A stretch of DNA of 64,000 bases, taken from NCBI GenBank assembly GCA_003389215.1, contig QQVP01000071.1:62001-126000 (forward strand). Direction: 5' to 3'. A program made the position numbers and the translations under genes. This stretch comes from Planctomycetota bacterium (GTDB lineage: Bacteria; Planctomycetota; Planctomycetia; Pirellulales; UBA7805). This document shows positions 28,607-36,308 of this stretch, piece after piece (position 1 is the first letter of the stretch; every line of letters begins with the position of its first letter). The notes beneath the pieces were generated by a model. The model saw nothing but the letters and a program-made list of their open reading frames with translations. It was not told where the DNA came from and ran no database searches.

Positions 28607-30379
28607 ATGATTTGCCGTCTTCATCCCCAGGTTGCCCCGCCAGCGCGCCGCGCGCTCGCGCCTTTTCTGCTCGTCGGTTCGATGCTGGCCGGATCGATGT
28701 TCGCCGTTGATTCGGCGGCCGAGGCGGCCCAGCCGCTCGAGGGCTACGACAACTACGAAGCGTTTCGCGCCCGCGTCGAGGAGCTGAACCAGAGCGAGCT
28801 GATCACCGCCACGTCGCTGGCGAAGACGCTCGAGGGTCGCGACGTAATGTTGCTCACCGTGGGGACCGGCGAGGTACATCAGAAGCCGGCCCTGGTCGTG
28901 GTGGGCAACGTCGAGGCCGCGCAGCTCTTCGGGACCCATCTGGCTCTCGGCATTGCCAAGCGGTTCGCCCAGCAGGCGGACCAAGAAAAGGTCCACGACC
29001 TGCTCGATCGCTACACGATCTACATCATTCCCCGTCCCAGCCCCGATGCGGCCGAGAAGTGTTTCGCCACGCCACGTCGCCGGCCGGTGGGCAACGCCCG
29101 CAAGACCGACGACGACCGCGATCACCAGTTCGGCGAGGATCCGCCCGAGGACCTCAACGGCGACGGCGCGATCACGCTGATGCGGGTGGCCGACGAGACC
29201 GGTCCGCTCCGCAGCCACCCCGACGACCCGCGCGTGATGTTCGCGGCCGATCGGACCAAGGGCGAGTCGGGCCAGTGGCGAACCTATGTCGAGGGCATCG
29301 ACAACGACAAGGACGGCAAGTTCAACGAAGACGCCGGCGACGGCGTGGCCTTCAACCGCAACTTCACGTTTCGCTATCGCTACTTCAGCGCCGGAGCCGG
29401 CCCGCACCAGGTGTCGGAAATCGAAACCCGCGCGATCGCCGACTTTCTCTTCGAGCGCACGAACGTCGCGGCCGTGTTTGCCTTCACGCCCGACGACAAC
29501 CTTCGGCACACCTGGACGACGGGCAAGAACCCCCGCAACATTCCGGTGCACATCGACGCGGATGACCTACGCTATGTGAGCGTGTTGGGGAAGCAGTATC
29601 GCCAACGTCATGGCGGCCAAGAGTTTCCCAAGGCGGCCGCCGGATCGGGTTCGTTCTCCGAATGGGTCTACTATCACTACGGTCGCTGGTCGCTGGCCTC
29701 GCCCGGCTGGTGGATTCCCCAGACCGATGCGCCGGCCGCGGAGGCCGACGCCACGGCCGATCACAACGGCAATGGCAACGAGCCGTCCAAGACGCCCTCG
29801 TACGAAAATCGTGGCGCCGACGATATCAACGCGCTCAACTTCCTGGCGGCGCACGACATCGACGGCTTTGTCGACTGGACGCCGATCGAGCATCCGGACT
29901 TTCCCGGCCAGCGGGTCGAGGTCGGCGGCTTCCTGCCGCTGGTCCGCGACAACCCGCCCGCTGCGCAGTTCGAAGAGTTGGCCGAGCACCACTACCATTT
30001 TCTTGTCGACGTGCTCGGGAAGATGCCGCAGCTGGCGATCCAAGAAGCCGAAGTGGCCGCACTTGGGGGCGGCGTGTTTCGCGTCGAGGCGACCGCCATC
30101 AATCGCGGCTTTCTGCCGACGTCGTCGGTGATCGGCTATCGATCGAAGCTCGCCCAACGGGTGCAAATCGCCTTGGACCTGCCCGAGGGCGCGGCGCTGA
30201 TCCGCGGACCGCAGCGGCGACGTTTGCCGAGGCTGGCCGGCAGCGGCGGCACGGCGACCCATAGCTGGCTGTTCCGCGCCGACAGCGACTTGCCCGCGGG
30301 CGTCCGCGTCCGTGCGTGGACTCCGGTCGTGGGCGAGGACGAAGTCGAACTGCAGCTCGAGGAGGCCGCCACCGAATGA
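28607..30379 (+). CDS. M14 carboxypeptidase-like protein lacking zinc ligands
   Basis: A 590-residue exported protein paralogous to the next gene. It has a hydrophobic signal segment (residues 20-42), a calcium-binding-like stretch DLNGDGAITLMRVADETG and NDKDGKFNEDAGDG, and a shared C-terminal beta domain. At the position of the M14 zinc motif HxxE it reads VVGNVEAAQLFG (residues 98-109, Glu103 and Gln106), and the third-ligand region reads AFTPDDNL where the partner has NYHNTGG. It is therefore probably catalytically inactive. Alternative: a binding partner or regulator of the active paralog. Start ATG 28607 is the one that keeps the signal peptide. Confidence 0.75.
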   Translation: MICRLHPQVAPPARRALAPFLLVGSMLAGSMFAVDSAAEAAQPLEGYDNYEAFRARVEELNQSELITATSLAKTLEGRDVMLLTVGTGEVHQKPALVVVGNVEAAQLFGTHLALGIAKRFAQQADQEKVHDLLDRYTIYIIPRPSPDAAEKCFATPRRRPVGNARKTDDDRDHQFGEDPPEDLNGDGAITLMRVADETGPLRSHPDDPRVMFAADRTKGESGQWRTYVEGIDNDKDGKFNEDAGDGVAFNRNFTFRYRYFSAGAGPHQVSEIETRAIADFLFERTNVAAVFAFTPDDNLRHTWTTGKNPRNIPVHIDADDLRYVSVLGKQYRQRHGGQEFPKAAAGSGSFSEWVYYHYGRWSLASPGWWIPQTDAPAAEADATADHNGNGNEPSKTPSYENRGADDINALNFLAAHDIDGFVDWTPIEHPDFPGQRVEVGGFLPLVRDNPPAAQFEELAEHHYHFLVDVLGKMPQLAIQEAEVAALGGGVFRVEATAINRGFLPTSSVIGYRSKLAQRVQIALDLPEGAALIRGPQRRRLPRLAGSGGTATHSWLFRADSDLPAGVRVRAWTPVVGEDEVELQLEEAATE

Positions 30380-32331
30380 GCTTCGCCAGCAACACGTATC
30401 GCAGCCGCTTTCTGGTCGGGGCCCTCGCGCTGGCGATCGCCGCGCTCGTGGGCGTTGCCTTCGTCTTCATCGCACGCCCCGCCCCGGCCGACGAGCCGGA
30501 CGAGCCGCCGGCGCCCACCTCGTCGCGGGAAGAAGCGGCCCGTCGGGTGCAAGAGCGGGCCGACGCCGCGGCGGCCAACCGAGAGCCGTATCGCGCGGTT
30601 GGCGGGCCGAAGGACCCCAAGGTGCCGGTCCGCTGGAATCGTTTCTACGACTATGCCGAGATGACCGAGATCCTCAAGAAGCTCGCGGCCGCGTATCCGG
30701 AGATCGTCAAGCTCGAGAGCATCGCCAAGACCCACGGCGGCCACGACCTGTGGGTCGTCACGATCACGAATCACCAGGACGGCGTGCCGGAGCTGCACAA
30801 GTCGGCGATGTGGATCGACGGCGGGCTGCATCCCAACGAGACCCAGGTCACCGAGATCGTGCTCTACTCGATCTGGTACCTGGCCGAAATGTACTCGATC
30901 AGTCCGGAGATCAAGCGGATGGTCGACGAGCGGGTGTTCTACCTGGCTCCGATGATGAATCCCGATTCGCGCGAGGCACACTTCTATCAGCCCAATAATC
31001 GCCACAAGCCCCGCGGCGGCATGCGACCGGTGGACGACGACGGCGACGGGCTGTTCGACGAGGACGGCTTCGACGATCTGGACGGCGACGGCCACATCAC
31101 CGTGATGCGGGTGGCCGACGAGAACGGGACGCACCTTCCCCACCCCAAATTTCCGCGTCTGATGATCGAGGCGAAGCCGGGCCAGAAGGGCACCTATCGC
31201 ATGGTCGGCGAAGAGGGCATCGACAACGACGGCGACGGCGAAATCAACGAAGACGGCGACGGCTATTACGACACGAATCGACTTTGGCCCTGGCTGTGGG
31301 AGCCGGAGTACGTGCAGAAAGGGGGCTATTGGTACCCCTTCTCCGTGCACGAAGTGCGGGTGTTCGGCGACTTTCTGATGGCCCACCCCAACATCTCCGG
31401 CAGTCAGAACTATCACAACACCGGCGGGCTGATCGTCCGTGGACCGGCGGCGGCGATCGACAAGTTTCAAAAAGCCGACATCGCCATCTACGATCGCCTG
31501 GCGAAGCAGGGCGAGCGAATGTTGCCTGGCTACAAGTACATCTCGCAGAGCAACAGCCTCTATGAGAGCTATGGTGAGACGATCACCTGGCGTTATCAGA
31601 TGCTGGGCCACGTGTCGCTGCTGAACGAGACGTTCGCGCCGTTCAACTTTTTCGGCACCACCGACGCCGGCTACATCATGCCGCGACCGATCATCGTGCA
31701 CGAGTTCGACAAGTATCTGCTGTTCGACGATGCGTTTTCCGATTGGCAGGAGATCGACCACCCGCAGTTCGGCAAGGTCGAGGTCGGCGGCCTGCGGAAG
31801 AATTTTGGGCGGCAGCCGCCCTCGTTCATGATGGAGGAGACCTGCCATCGCAACATGGCCTTTACGCTTTATCACGCCGATCAGATGCCGAAGGTCTCGG
31901 TGCAGTCGATCGACGTTGCGCAGGTCGAGGGTGAGCTTTATCAGGTCACGGCCGTGGTAGAGAACGATCGGATCATTCCGACGCGACTGGCGGTCGACGT
32001 GCGGCGGAATATCTCGCCGCCGGATGTGGTGTCGATCGAGCGGGCCGCGGCAGAGCCGGCGGCCGGCGAGGCGAAGCAAGACGGGGCAGGGCAGGCGGCG
32101 GAATCGGGGCCGCAGGCCGACGACTCGTTCCGCGTGATCACGGCGCTGGTGAGCGATTCGGCCTGGTTCCCCGAGCCGCGCGACGTGAAGCGAAATCCGC
32201 AGGCGGTCGAGATCGCCACGCTGGGCGGCAACTCGGTGAAGTACGTCCGCTGGCTGGTCGAAGGGGCGGGGCCGTACCGCGTGAGCATCAAGTCGACCAA
32301 GGGCGGCCGCGACTCGCAGGTGAGCGAATGA
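30376..32331 (+). CDS. M14-family zinc carboxypeptidase
   Basis: A 651-residue membrane-anchored or secreted metallocarboxypeptidase. An N-terminal hydrophobic segment (residues 13-33) is followed by the M14 domain: zinc ligands His152 and Glu155 in GGLHPNETQ, third ligand His347 in SGSQNYHNTGG. Between them are two acidic repeats (DDDGDGLFDEDGFDDLDGDG and DNDGDGEINEDGDG) that look like calcium sites and are shared with the upstream paralog. A C-terminal beta domain ends in KSTKGGRDS. The ATG overlaps the previous stop as ATGA, so the two genes are translationally coupled and may form a heteromer. Confidence 0.8.
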   Translation: MSFASNTYRSRFLVGALALAIAALVGVAFVFIARPAPADEPDEPPAPTSSREEAARRVQERADAAAANREPYRAVGGPKDPKVPVRWNRFYDYAEMTEILKKLAAAYPEIVKLESIAKTHGGHDLWVVTITNHQDGVPELHKSAMWIDGGLHPNETQVTEIVLYSIWYLAEMYSISPEIKRMVDERVFYLAPMMNPDSREAHFYQPNNRHKPRGGMRPVDDDGDGLFDEDGFDDLDGDGHITVMRVADENGTHLPHPKFPRLMIEAKPGQKGTYRMVGEEGIDNDGDGEINEDGDGYYDTNRLWPWLWEPEYVQKGGYWYPFSVHEVRVFGDFLMAHPNISGSQNYHNTGGLIVRGPAAAIDKFQKADIAIYDRLAKQGERMLPGYKYISQSNSLYESYGETITWRYQMLGHVSLLNETFAPFNFFGTTDAGYIMPRPIIVHEFDKYLLFDDAFSDWQEIDHPQFGKVEVGGLRKNFGRQPPSFMMEETCHRNMAFTLYHADQMPKVSVQSIDVAQVEGELYQVTAVVENDRIIPTRLAVDVRRNISPPDVVSIERAAAEPAAGEAKQDGAGQAAESGPQADDSFRVITALVSDSAWFPEPRDVKRNPQAVEIATLGGNSVKYVRWLVEGAGPYRVSIKSTKGGRDSQVSE

Positions 32332-32360
32332 CTTGTCCGGTCGTTGTCATTTCCTGGCGG

Positions 32361-32476
32361 GGCACGATTTCTTGGCAGCATCATCTGAAGGCGGCGAAGG
32401 CGTGGTGGCGGACCCGGTTACTCGCTCAGGTTGCTCAAAGCTGTGGCCGCGCTAGGGGGACCATTCTCACCGGCTG
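32361..32476 (+). repeat. Diverged direct repeat flanking dmeF, left copy
   Basis: About 116 bases from ggcacgatttcttggc to the end of accggctg align with 33749-33877 in the same orientation, roughly three quarters identical by eye. The right copy has one extra 13-base block. It starts 30 bases after the M14 gene and ends 37 bases before dmeF. Confidence 0.65.
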
Positions 32477-32512
32477 CGAGAATCGAGATGGCCTCGCCGT
32501 CTGAAGCTCACC

Positions 32513-33484
32513 ATGAACAACGACAACCTTCACCTGTGGCAGCACGACCACTCGTTCGGTCAGCACGAGAAGCGGCCCGGCGAGGTCCGCACCCTGATCG
32601 TGATCGCGGTCACGGCGACGATGATGGTCGTGGAAGTCGTGGCAGGCATTGCCTACGGGTCGATGGCACTGCTGGCGGACGGATTGCACATGGCCTCCCA
32701 TGCGGCGGCCCTGAGCATCTCCGCTTTCGCTTATGTCTATGCCCGACGGCGCGCCCATGACGAGCGTTTCAGTTTTGGGACAGGCAAGGTCAATTCGCTT
32801 GGAGGCTATACCGGGGCGGTGCTCTTGGGCGTGTTTGCACTGATGATGGTGTGGGAGAGTATCCATAGGCTCATTGCACCGGTAGACATCTACTTCAATC
32901 AGGCCATTCTTGTCGCCGTCCTTGGTCTCCTCGTGAATGGTGCTTCGGTTGTCATCTTGGGGCATGGCGATCACCACCACGAGCATGGCCACGACCATGA
33001 TGCGGCGGAACATCAGCACGGGGACCACAACCTGCGAGCCGCCTATCTGCACGTGTTGGCCGATGCCCTAACCTCCGTCTTGGCAATCTTCGCCTTGTTG
33101 GCGGGCAAGTATTTCGGGCTGAACTGGTTGGACCCGACGATGGGCATCGTCGGCGCCGCTTTGATTACGCATTGGTCGGTTGGGCTGCTAAGAGCGTCCA
33201 GCACCGTGTTGCTCGATCGACAGGGACCGCAGCGTATCCGCGATGCGATCGTGACCGCGATTGAAGAACACGAACGCAACCGTGTCGCCGATCTTCACCT
33301 GTGGGCGATAGGTCCGCAGATCTACGCCGTAGAAATCTCCATCGTGACGCCCGAGCCGCAGCCACCGGACTACTACAAGAGCTTGCTTTCGGACCAGACC
33401 GCTCTCGTCCACGTCACCGTCGAGGTGCATCGCTGTAAGGAGGACGGCGAACGCACCGTCGGATTGAAGCATGCCAACAAGTAA
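32513..33484 (+). CDS. dmeF: Cation diffusion facilitator, DmeF-type metal exporter
   Basis: A 323-residue CDF transporter exporting divalent metals such as Co, Ni or Zn. It has six predicted membrane helices, the helix 2 metal site LLADGLHMASHAAAL, the helix 5 site HVLADALTSVLAIFALL and a His-rich loop between helices 4 and 5 (HGDHHHEHGHDHDAAEHQHG), all as in DmeF. The last dozen codons overlap, antisense, the remnant of an IS4-type transposase, so the natural C-terminus was probably replaced when the flanking element decayed. Direct repeats lie on both sides. No metal-responsive regulator is visible beside it. Confidence 0.85.
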   Translation: MNNDNLHLWQHDHSFGQHEKRPGEVRTLIVIAVTATMMVVEVVAGIAYGSMALLADGLHMASHAAALSISAFAYVYARRRAHDERFSFGTGKVNSLGGYTGAVLLGVFALMMVWESIHRLIAPVDIYFNQAILVAVLGLLVNGASVVILGHGDHHHEHGHDHDAAEHQHGDHNLRAAYLHVLADALTSVLAIFALLAGKYFGLNWLDPTMGIVGAALITHWSVGLLRASSTVLLDRQGPQRIRDAIVTAIEEHERNRVADLHLWAIGPQIYAVEISIVTPEPQPPDYYKSLLSDQTALVHVTVEVHRCKEDGERTVGLKHANK

Positions 33485-33651
33485 ACACAGAAAACATCGT
33501 CGAGAAACAGCTTGCGGTTGCCATGCACGTCCTCGCCGCGCAACTGCTGCAACTGCCGCTCGAGCAAGCGAACATACTTGCCGCCGATGACCTTTTCCGG
33601 CCGATTTTTCGGCTGCTCGCGATCGTTCGGACGTGCGCTGGCTCTCGACAT
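33448..33651 (-). pseudogene. IS4-type transposase, N-terminal remnant
   Basis: Minus-strand translation from an ATG at 33651 gives 68 residues with the N-terminal signature of planctomycete IS4-family transposases, for example LERQLQQLRGED, NRKLFLDDVFCVYLLA and CFNPTVRS. The similarity stops abruptly there; the remaining 300 or so residues, including all catalytic residues, are missing. It overlaps the 3' end of dmeF by 37 bases on the opposite strand. Confidence 0.7.
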
Positions 33652-33748
33652 GCGCGGATTGTTACCGATCGGAGCCGATCGCGCAAGTGAAGAAATTGTA
33701 AAAAACACTCCAGGACAATAGACAATATTGGGCTCCGCCAGTGCGTCA

Positions 33749-33877
33749 GGCGCGATCTCTTGGCAGCCTCTCTTGGCGGCATCTTCTGACAGCGGCGAAG
33801 ACGTGGCGGCGGGCCTGTTACCCGCTTCGGGTTAGCCTGGCCGATGGGCACGCTTGGGGGACGATCTCCACTGGCTG
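33749..33877 (+). repeat. Diverged direct repeat flanking dmeF, right copy
   Basis: Partner of 32361-32476, same orientation, starting ggcgcgatctcttggc and ending ccactggctg. After removal of a 13-base internal duplication the two copies have the same length, 116 bases. Confidence 0.65.
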
Positions 33878-33899
33878 ACGAGCAGCCAGGGCATCCGGC

Positions 33900-33955
33900 G
33901 AGAACGCGTGTCCTGGCACGCGCATGGCCACGCGAGCGTGACCATGGCACCCGGC
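33900..33955 (+). repeat. 56-bp REP-like palindromic repeat, copy A
   Basis: Differs from 38179-38234 at three positions. The core tggccacgc-ga-gcgtgacca would form a nine-base-pair hairpin with one mismatch. Confidence 0.8.
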
Positions 33956-34287
33956 CCGCGGGAGATACACGCTTCGCGCCAGGCCATGGTCGGATTGCGT
34001 GACACCCCCTGTCGGGATCGCACTGGTGGTGCGGGCTGTACCGGTCTGGCGATTTCGCAGTCAGCCGAGCGAGCGACCTTCACGGTCGTAGGCCCCTCGT
34101 TTTCGGGCTGTGCGGGTTTCTCGCGTTCTGCCGGTCGCTCCCGTTGTGTGTCACGCTCGTGCTGCGCCGCGAAGCTTGTACCTCTCGTGGCAGCTCGGTC
34201 GATGTCAGCTTCAAGATGGTGATGACCGGGGAGTAAGTTCGCGGACACGCTCCCCGGCATCCGACCGCCACGGCAGGCGACATTGGC

Positions 34288-36288
34288 ATGAGGCCCCAGA
34301 CGACGATGGCGCGTCCGTCTTCCCTTCGCAACCGGAATGCAACAGTCCTTCTGCGCGCGATGAGCGCGCTGCTCTTGATGTCCGCCCTGGCCATTGTCGG
34401 GACGCCGCTGCACGCGGTGCCTCCCGCGGTCCGCACGACGGACCATCCTTTCGATCCGGACTGGCCGGACGTCCATCTGATCTTGATGAACAAGTGCTCG
34501 GGTTGTCATCGGCCCGGCACGGACGTCGCCGACTACACCTCGTATGAGAAGGTGCTGAACGCGGTTACGTTGGAAGGCGACCGCGTTGTCCTGCCAGGTC
34601 GGCCGGAGGACTCGCCTCTGTGGGAGTACGTCGTCTGGAATACGACCGGACAGGCCAACTCACCGCATCCGGCCGAGCCGGAAATGCCCAAGGACGAGAT
34701 GGAGTGGCTCACCAAAGGGCAGCTCGCGACCCTCTATCGGTGGATCGAGCGTGGCGCGCTGGAGTACAAGCTGCCCGAGTCGTGTTCGCCCCGGCCGCTC
34801 ATGGAGATCGACTTTCCGTCCGCACAGCAATGTCGCAGCTGTCATCCGAAGCAGTACGACGAATGGTCGCGGTCGATGCATCACTACGCCCAGCAGAGCC
34901 CCATCTTCGAGGCGTTCAATCTGACCCTGCTGGAGCGGACCAGTGGCACGCTCGGCACGTTTTGTAGTCGCTGCCATACCCCGGTCGGCACCGACCTGGG
35001 AGAGAATGGACTGGTACGCAACGTCCACCGATCGCGGCTCTCCCTGGAAGGTGTCTCCTGCGTGGCCTGCCACCGCATGAAGGGCAAGCACTATAAGAGC
35101 AACGCCCGCGTGGCGCTCCAGCCTGGAAAACTGTTGGACACCTGCATGTTCGGCCCGTTCGAAGATGCCGTTTCGGAAGAGCTCGAGAGTCACCAATCGG
35201 TCGGCAAGCCTTACCTGAAGACCTCGGCGTTCTGCGGTACCTGCCACGACGTGACCAGCCCCGATGGGGTGCGGCTCGAGGAAGCGTTTAGCGAGTGGCA
35301 AAACAGTCCGGCCGCCCGCCAGGGGCACACCTGCCAGTCGTGCCACATGGGTCCGGTCCAGGGTTTACCGATCCCGGACGATCACCGTCCGCTGGGTCGT
35401 GCGGCCGTCGTACCGGGAGTCGACCCTTCGCGGCTGCCCTTGCGCCGTCTCAGCGATCACACGTTCGCCGGTCCCGACTACTCCCTGCTGCCCGACACCG
35501 AGTTTCCCGAGAAGCTCGACTGGATGTACGAGACCGACTATCGTCACGTCGAATTGCTGACGCCGCATCAGCGCCGCACTTTGGAATCGCTGCGTCGACG
35601 AAATCGCCGGCGCTTGAAGCTGGCCAGTGCGAAACGCTATGAGCTGCTCAGCAATGCCGCGCGGCTCAAGGTGCAGGCCCCGCCGCACGCGTACCCCGGC
35701 GAAGCGACGGCCGTGCGGGTTGACGTCAAGAGCCTGGTCGCCGGACATTCGTTCCCCACCGGTTTCACCGCCGAACGACAGTTGTGGGTTCAGGTCACGG
35801 TCTACGACCCGCTGGGACGGCCGATCTTTGCGTCGGGCGATCTGGACAAGAATGGCGACCTCCGCGACGAGCACAGCCACGCGGTCGAGAAGGGGAAGGC
35901 CCGCCACGATCGGTACCTGCTCAATTTTCAGAACAAGTTTGTGGCCACCACGGCCGTCGGTACCGATCGCACCGTCGTGCTTTCGGTCAACCGTCACCTG
36001 GCGCCCTTGAACGTGTTGCGTCCCGCCACCGGCGTCTCGGCATCTTTTGGTCGACCTCCGGCGTTTCGTATTGCCAAAGCGAGCCTGCCGCCGCTGGCCA
36101 CCATGGGTCGGACGTATCCCTTCCGATTGGCGTCGCTGGAAGGAGACTACGTCGTTCACGTGCGGCTCAACTTCCGCCATCTGCCTCCGGTACTGCTGGA
36201 CAACATCGGCACCCCCCACCTGAAGCACCAGCTTGAGATCGTCACGGTGGACGAATGCCACCGCGTCATCCGGGTGCGTCATCGCTAA
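34288..36288 (+). CDS. Hexaheme c-type cytochrome
   Basis: A 666-residue exported cytochrome with six CxxCH sites: Cys70, Cys182, Cys226, Cys258, Cys316 and Cys349. A hydrophobic signal segment spans residues 24-43. The first heme sits in a module like PSCyt1 (MNKCSGCHRPGTD to PEMPKDEMEWLTKGQLATLY). The next five cluster as in cytochrome c554-type multiheme proteins, followed by a heme-free beta domain (residues 440-666). It lies directly upstream of an outer-membrane barrel gene, with 5-20 bases between them depending on start choice, so the pair probably moves electrons across or to the cell surface. Start could also be ATG 34306 or 34360. Confidence 0.8.
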   Translation: MRPQTTMARPSSLRNRNATVLLRAMSALLLMSALAIVGTPLHAVPPAVRTTDHPFDPDWPDVHLILMNKCSGCHRPGTDVADYTSYEKVLNAVTLEGDRVVLPGRPEDSPLWEYVVWNTTGQANSPHPAEPEMPKDEMEWLTKGQLATLYRWIERGALEYKLPESCSPRPLMEIDFPSAQQCRSCHPKQYDEWSRSMHHYAQQSPIFEAFNLTLLERTSGTLGTFCSRCHTPVGTDLGENGLVRNVHRSRLSLEGVSCVACHRMKGKHYKSNARVALQPGKLLDTCMFGPFEDAVSEELESHQSVGKPYLKTSAFCGTCHDVTSPDGVRLEEAFSEWQNSPAARQGHTCQSCHMGPVQGLPIPDDHRPLGRAAVVPGVDPSRLPLRRLSDHTFAGPDYSLLPDTEFPEKLDWMYETDYRHVELLTPHQRRTLESLRRRNRRRLKLASAKRYELLSNAARLKVQAPPHAYPGEATAVRVDVKSLVAGHSFPTGFTAERQLWVQVTVYDPLGRPIFASGDLDKNGDLRDEHSHAVEKGKARHDRYLLNFQNKFVATTAVGTDRTVVLSVNRHLAPLNVLRPATGVSASFGRPPAFRIAKASLPPLATMGRTYPFRLASLEGDYVVHVRLNFRHLPPVLLDNIGTPHLKHQLEIVTVDECHRVIRVRHR

Positions 36289-36308
36289 CCTGGATGGCAC
36301 CCTGGCCC

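Larger units (their letters stand above)
33485..34287. other. Repeat-rich intergenic region, no intact gene
   Basis: 803 bases hold the transposase remnant, the right direct repeat (33749-33877), a REP-like copy (33900-33955) and then about 330 bases with no recognisable gene before the cytochrome. Open frames here are shadows of repeats. Confidence 0.65.
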
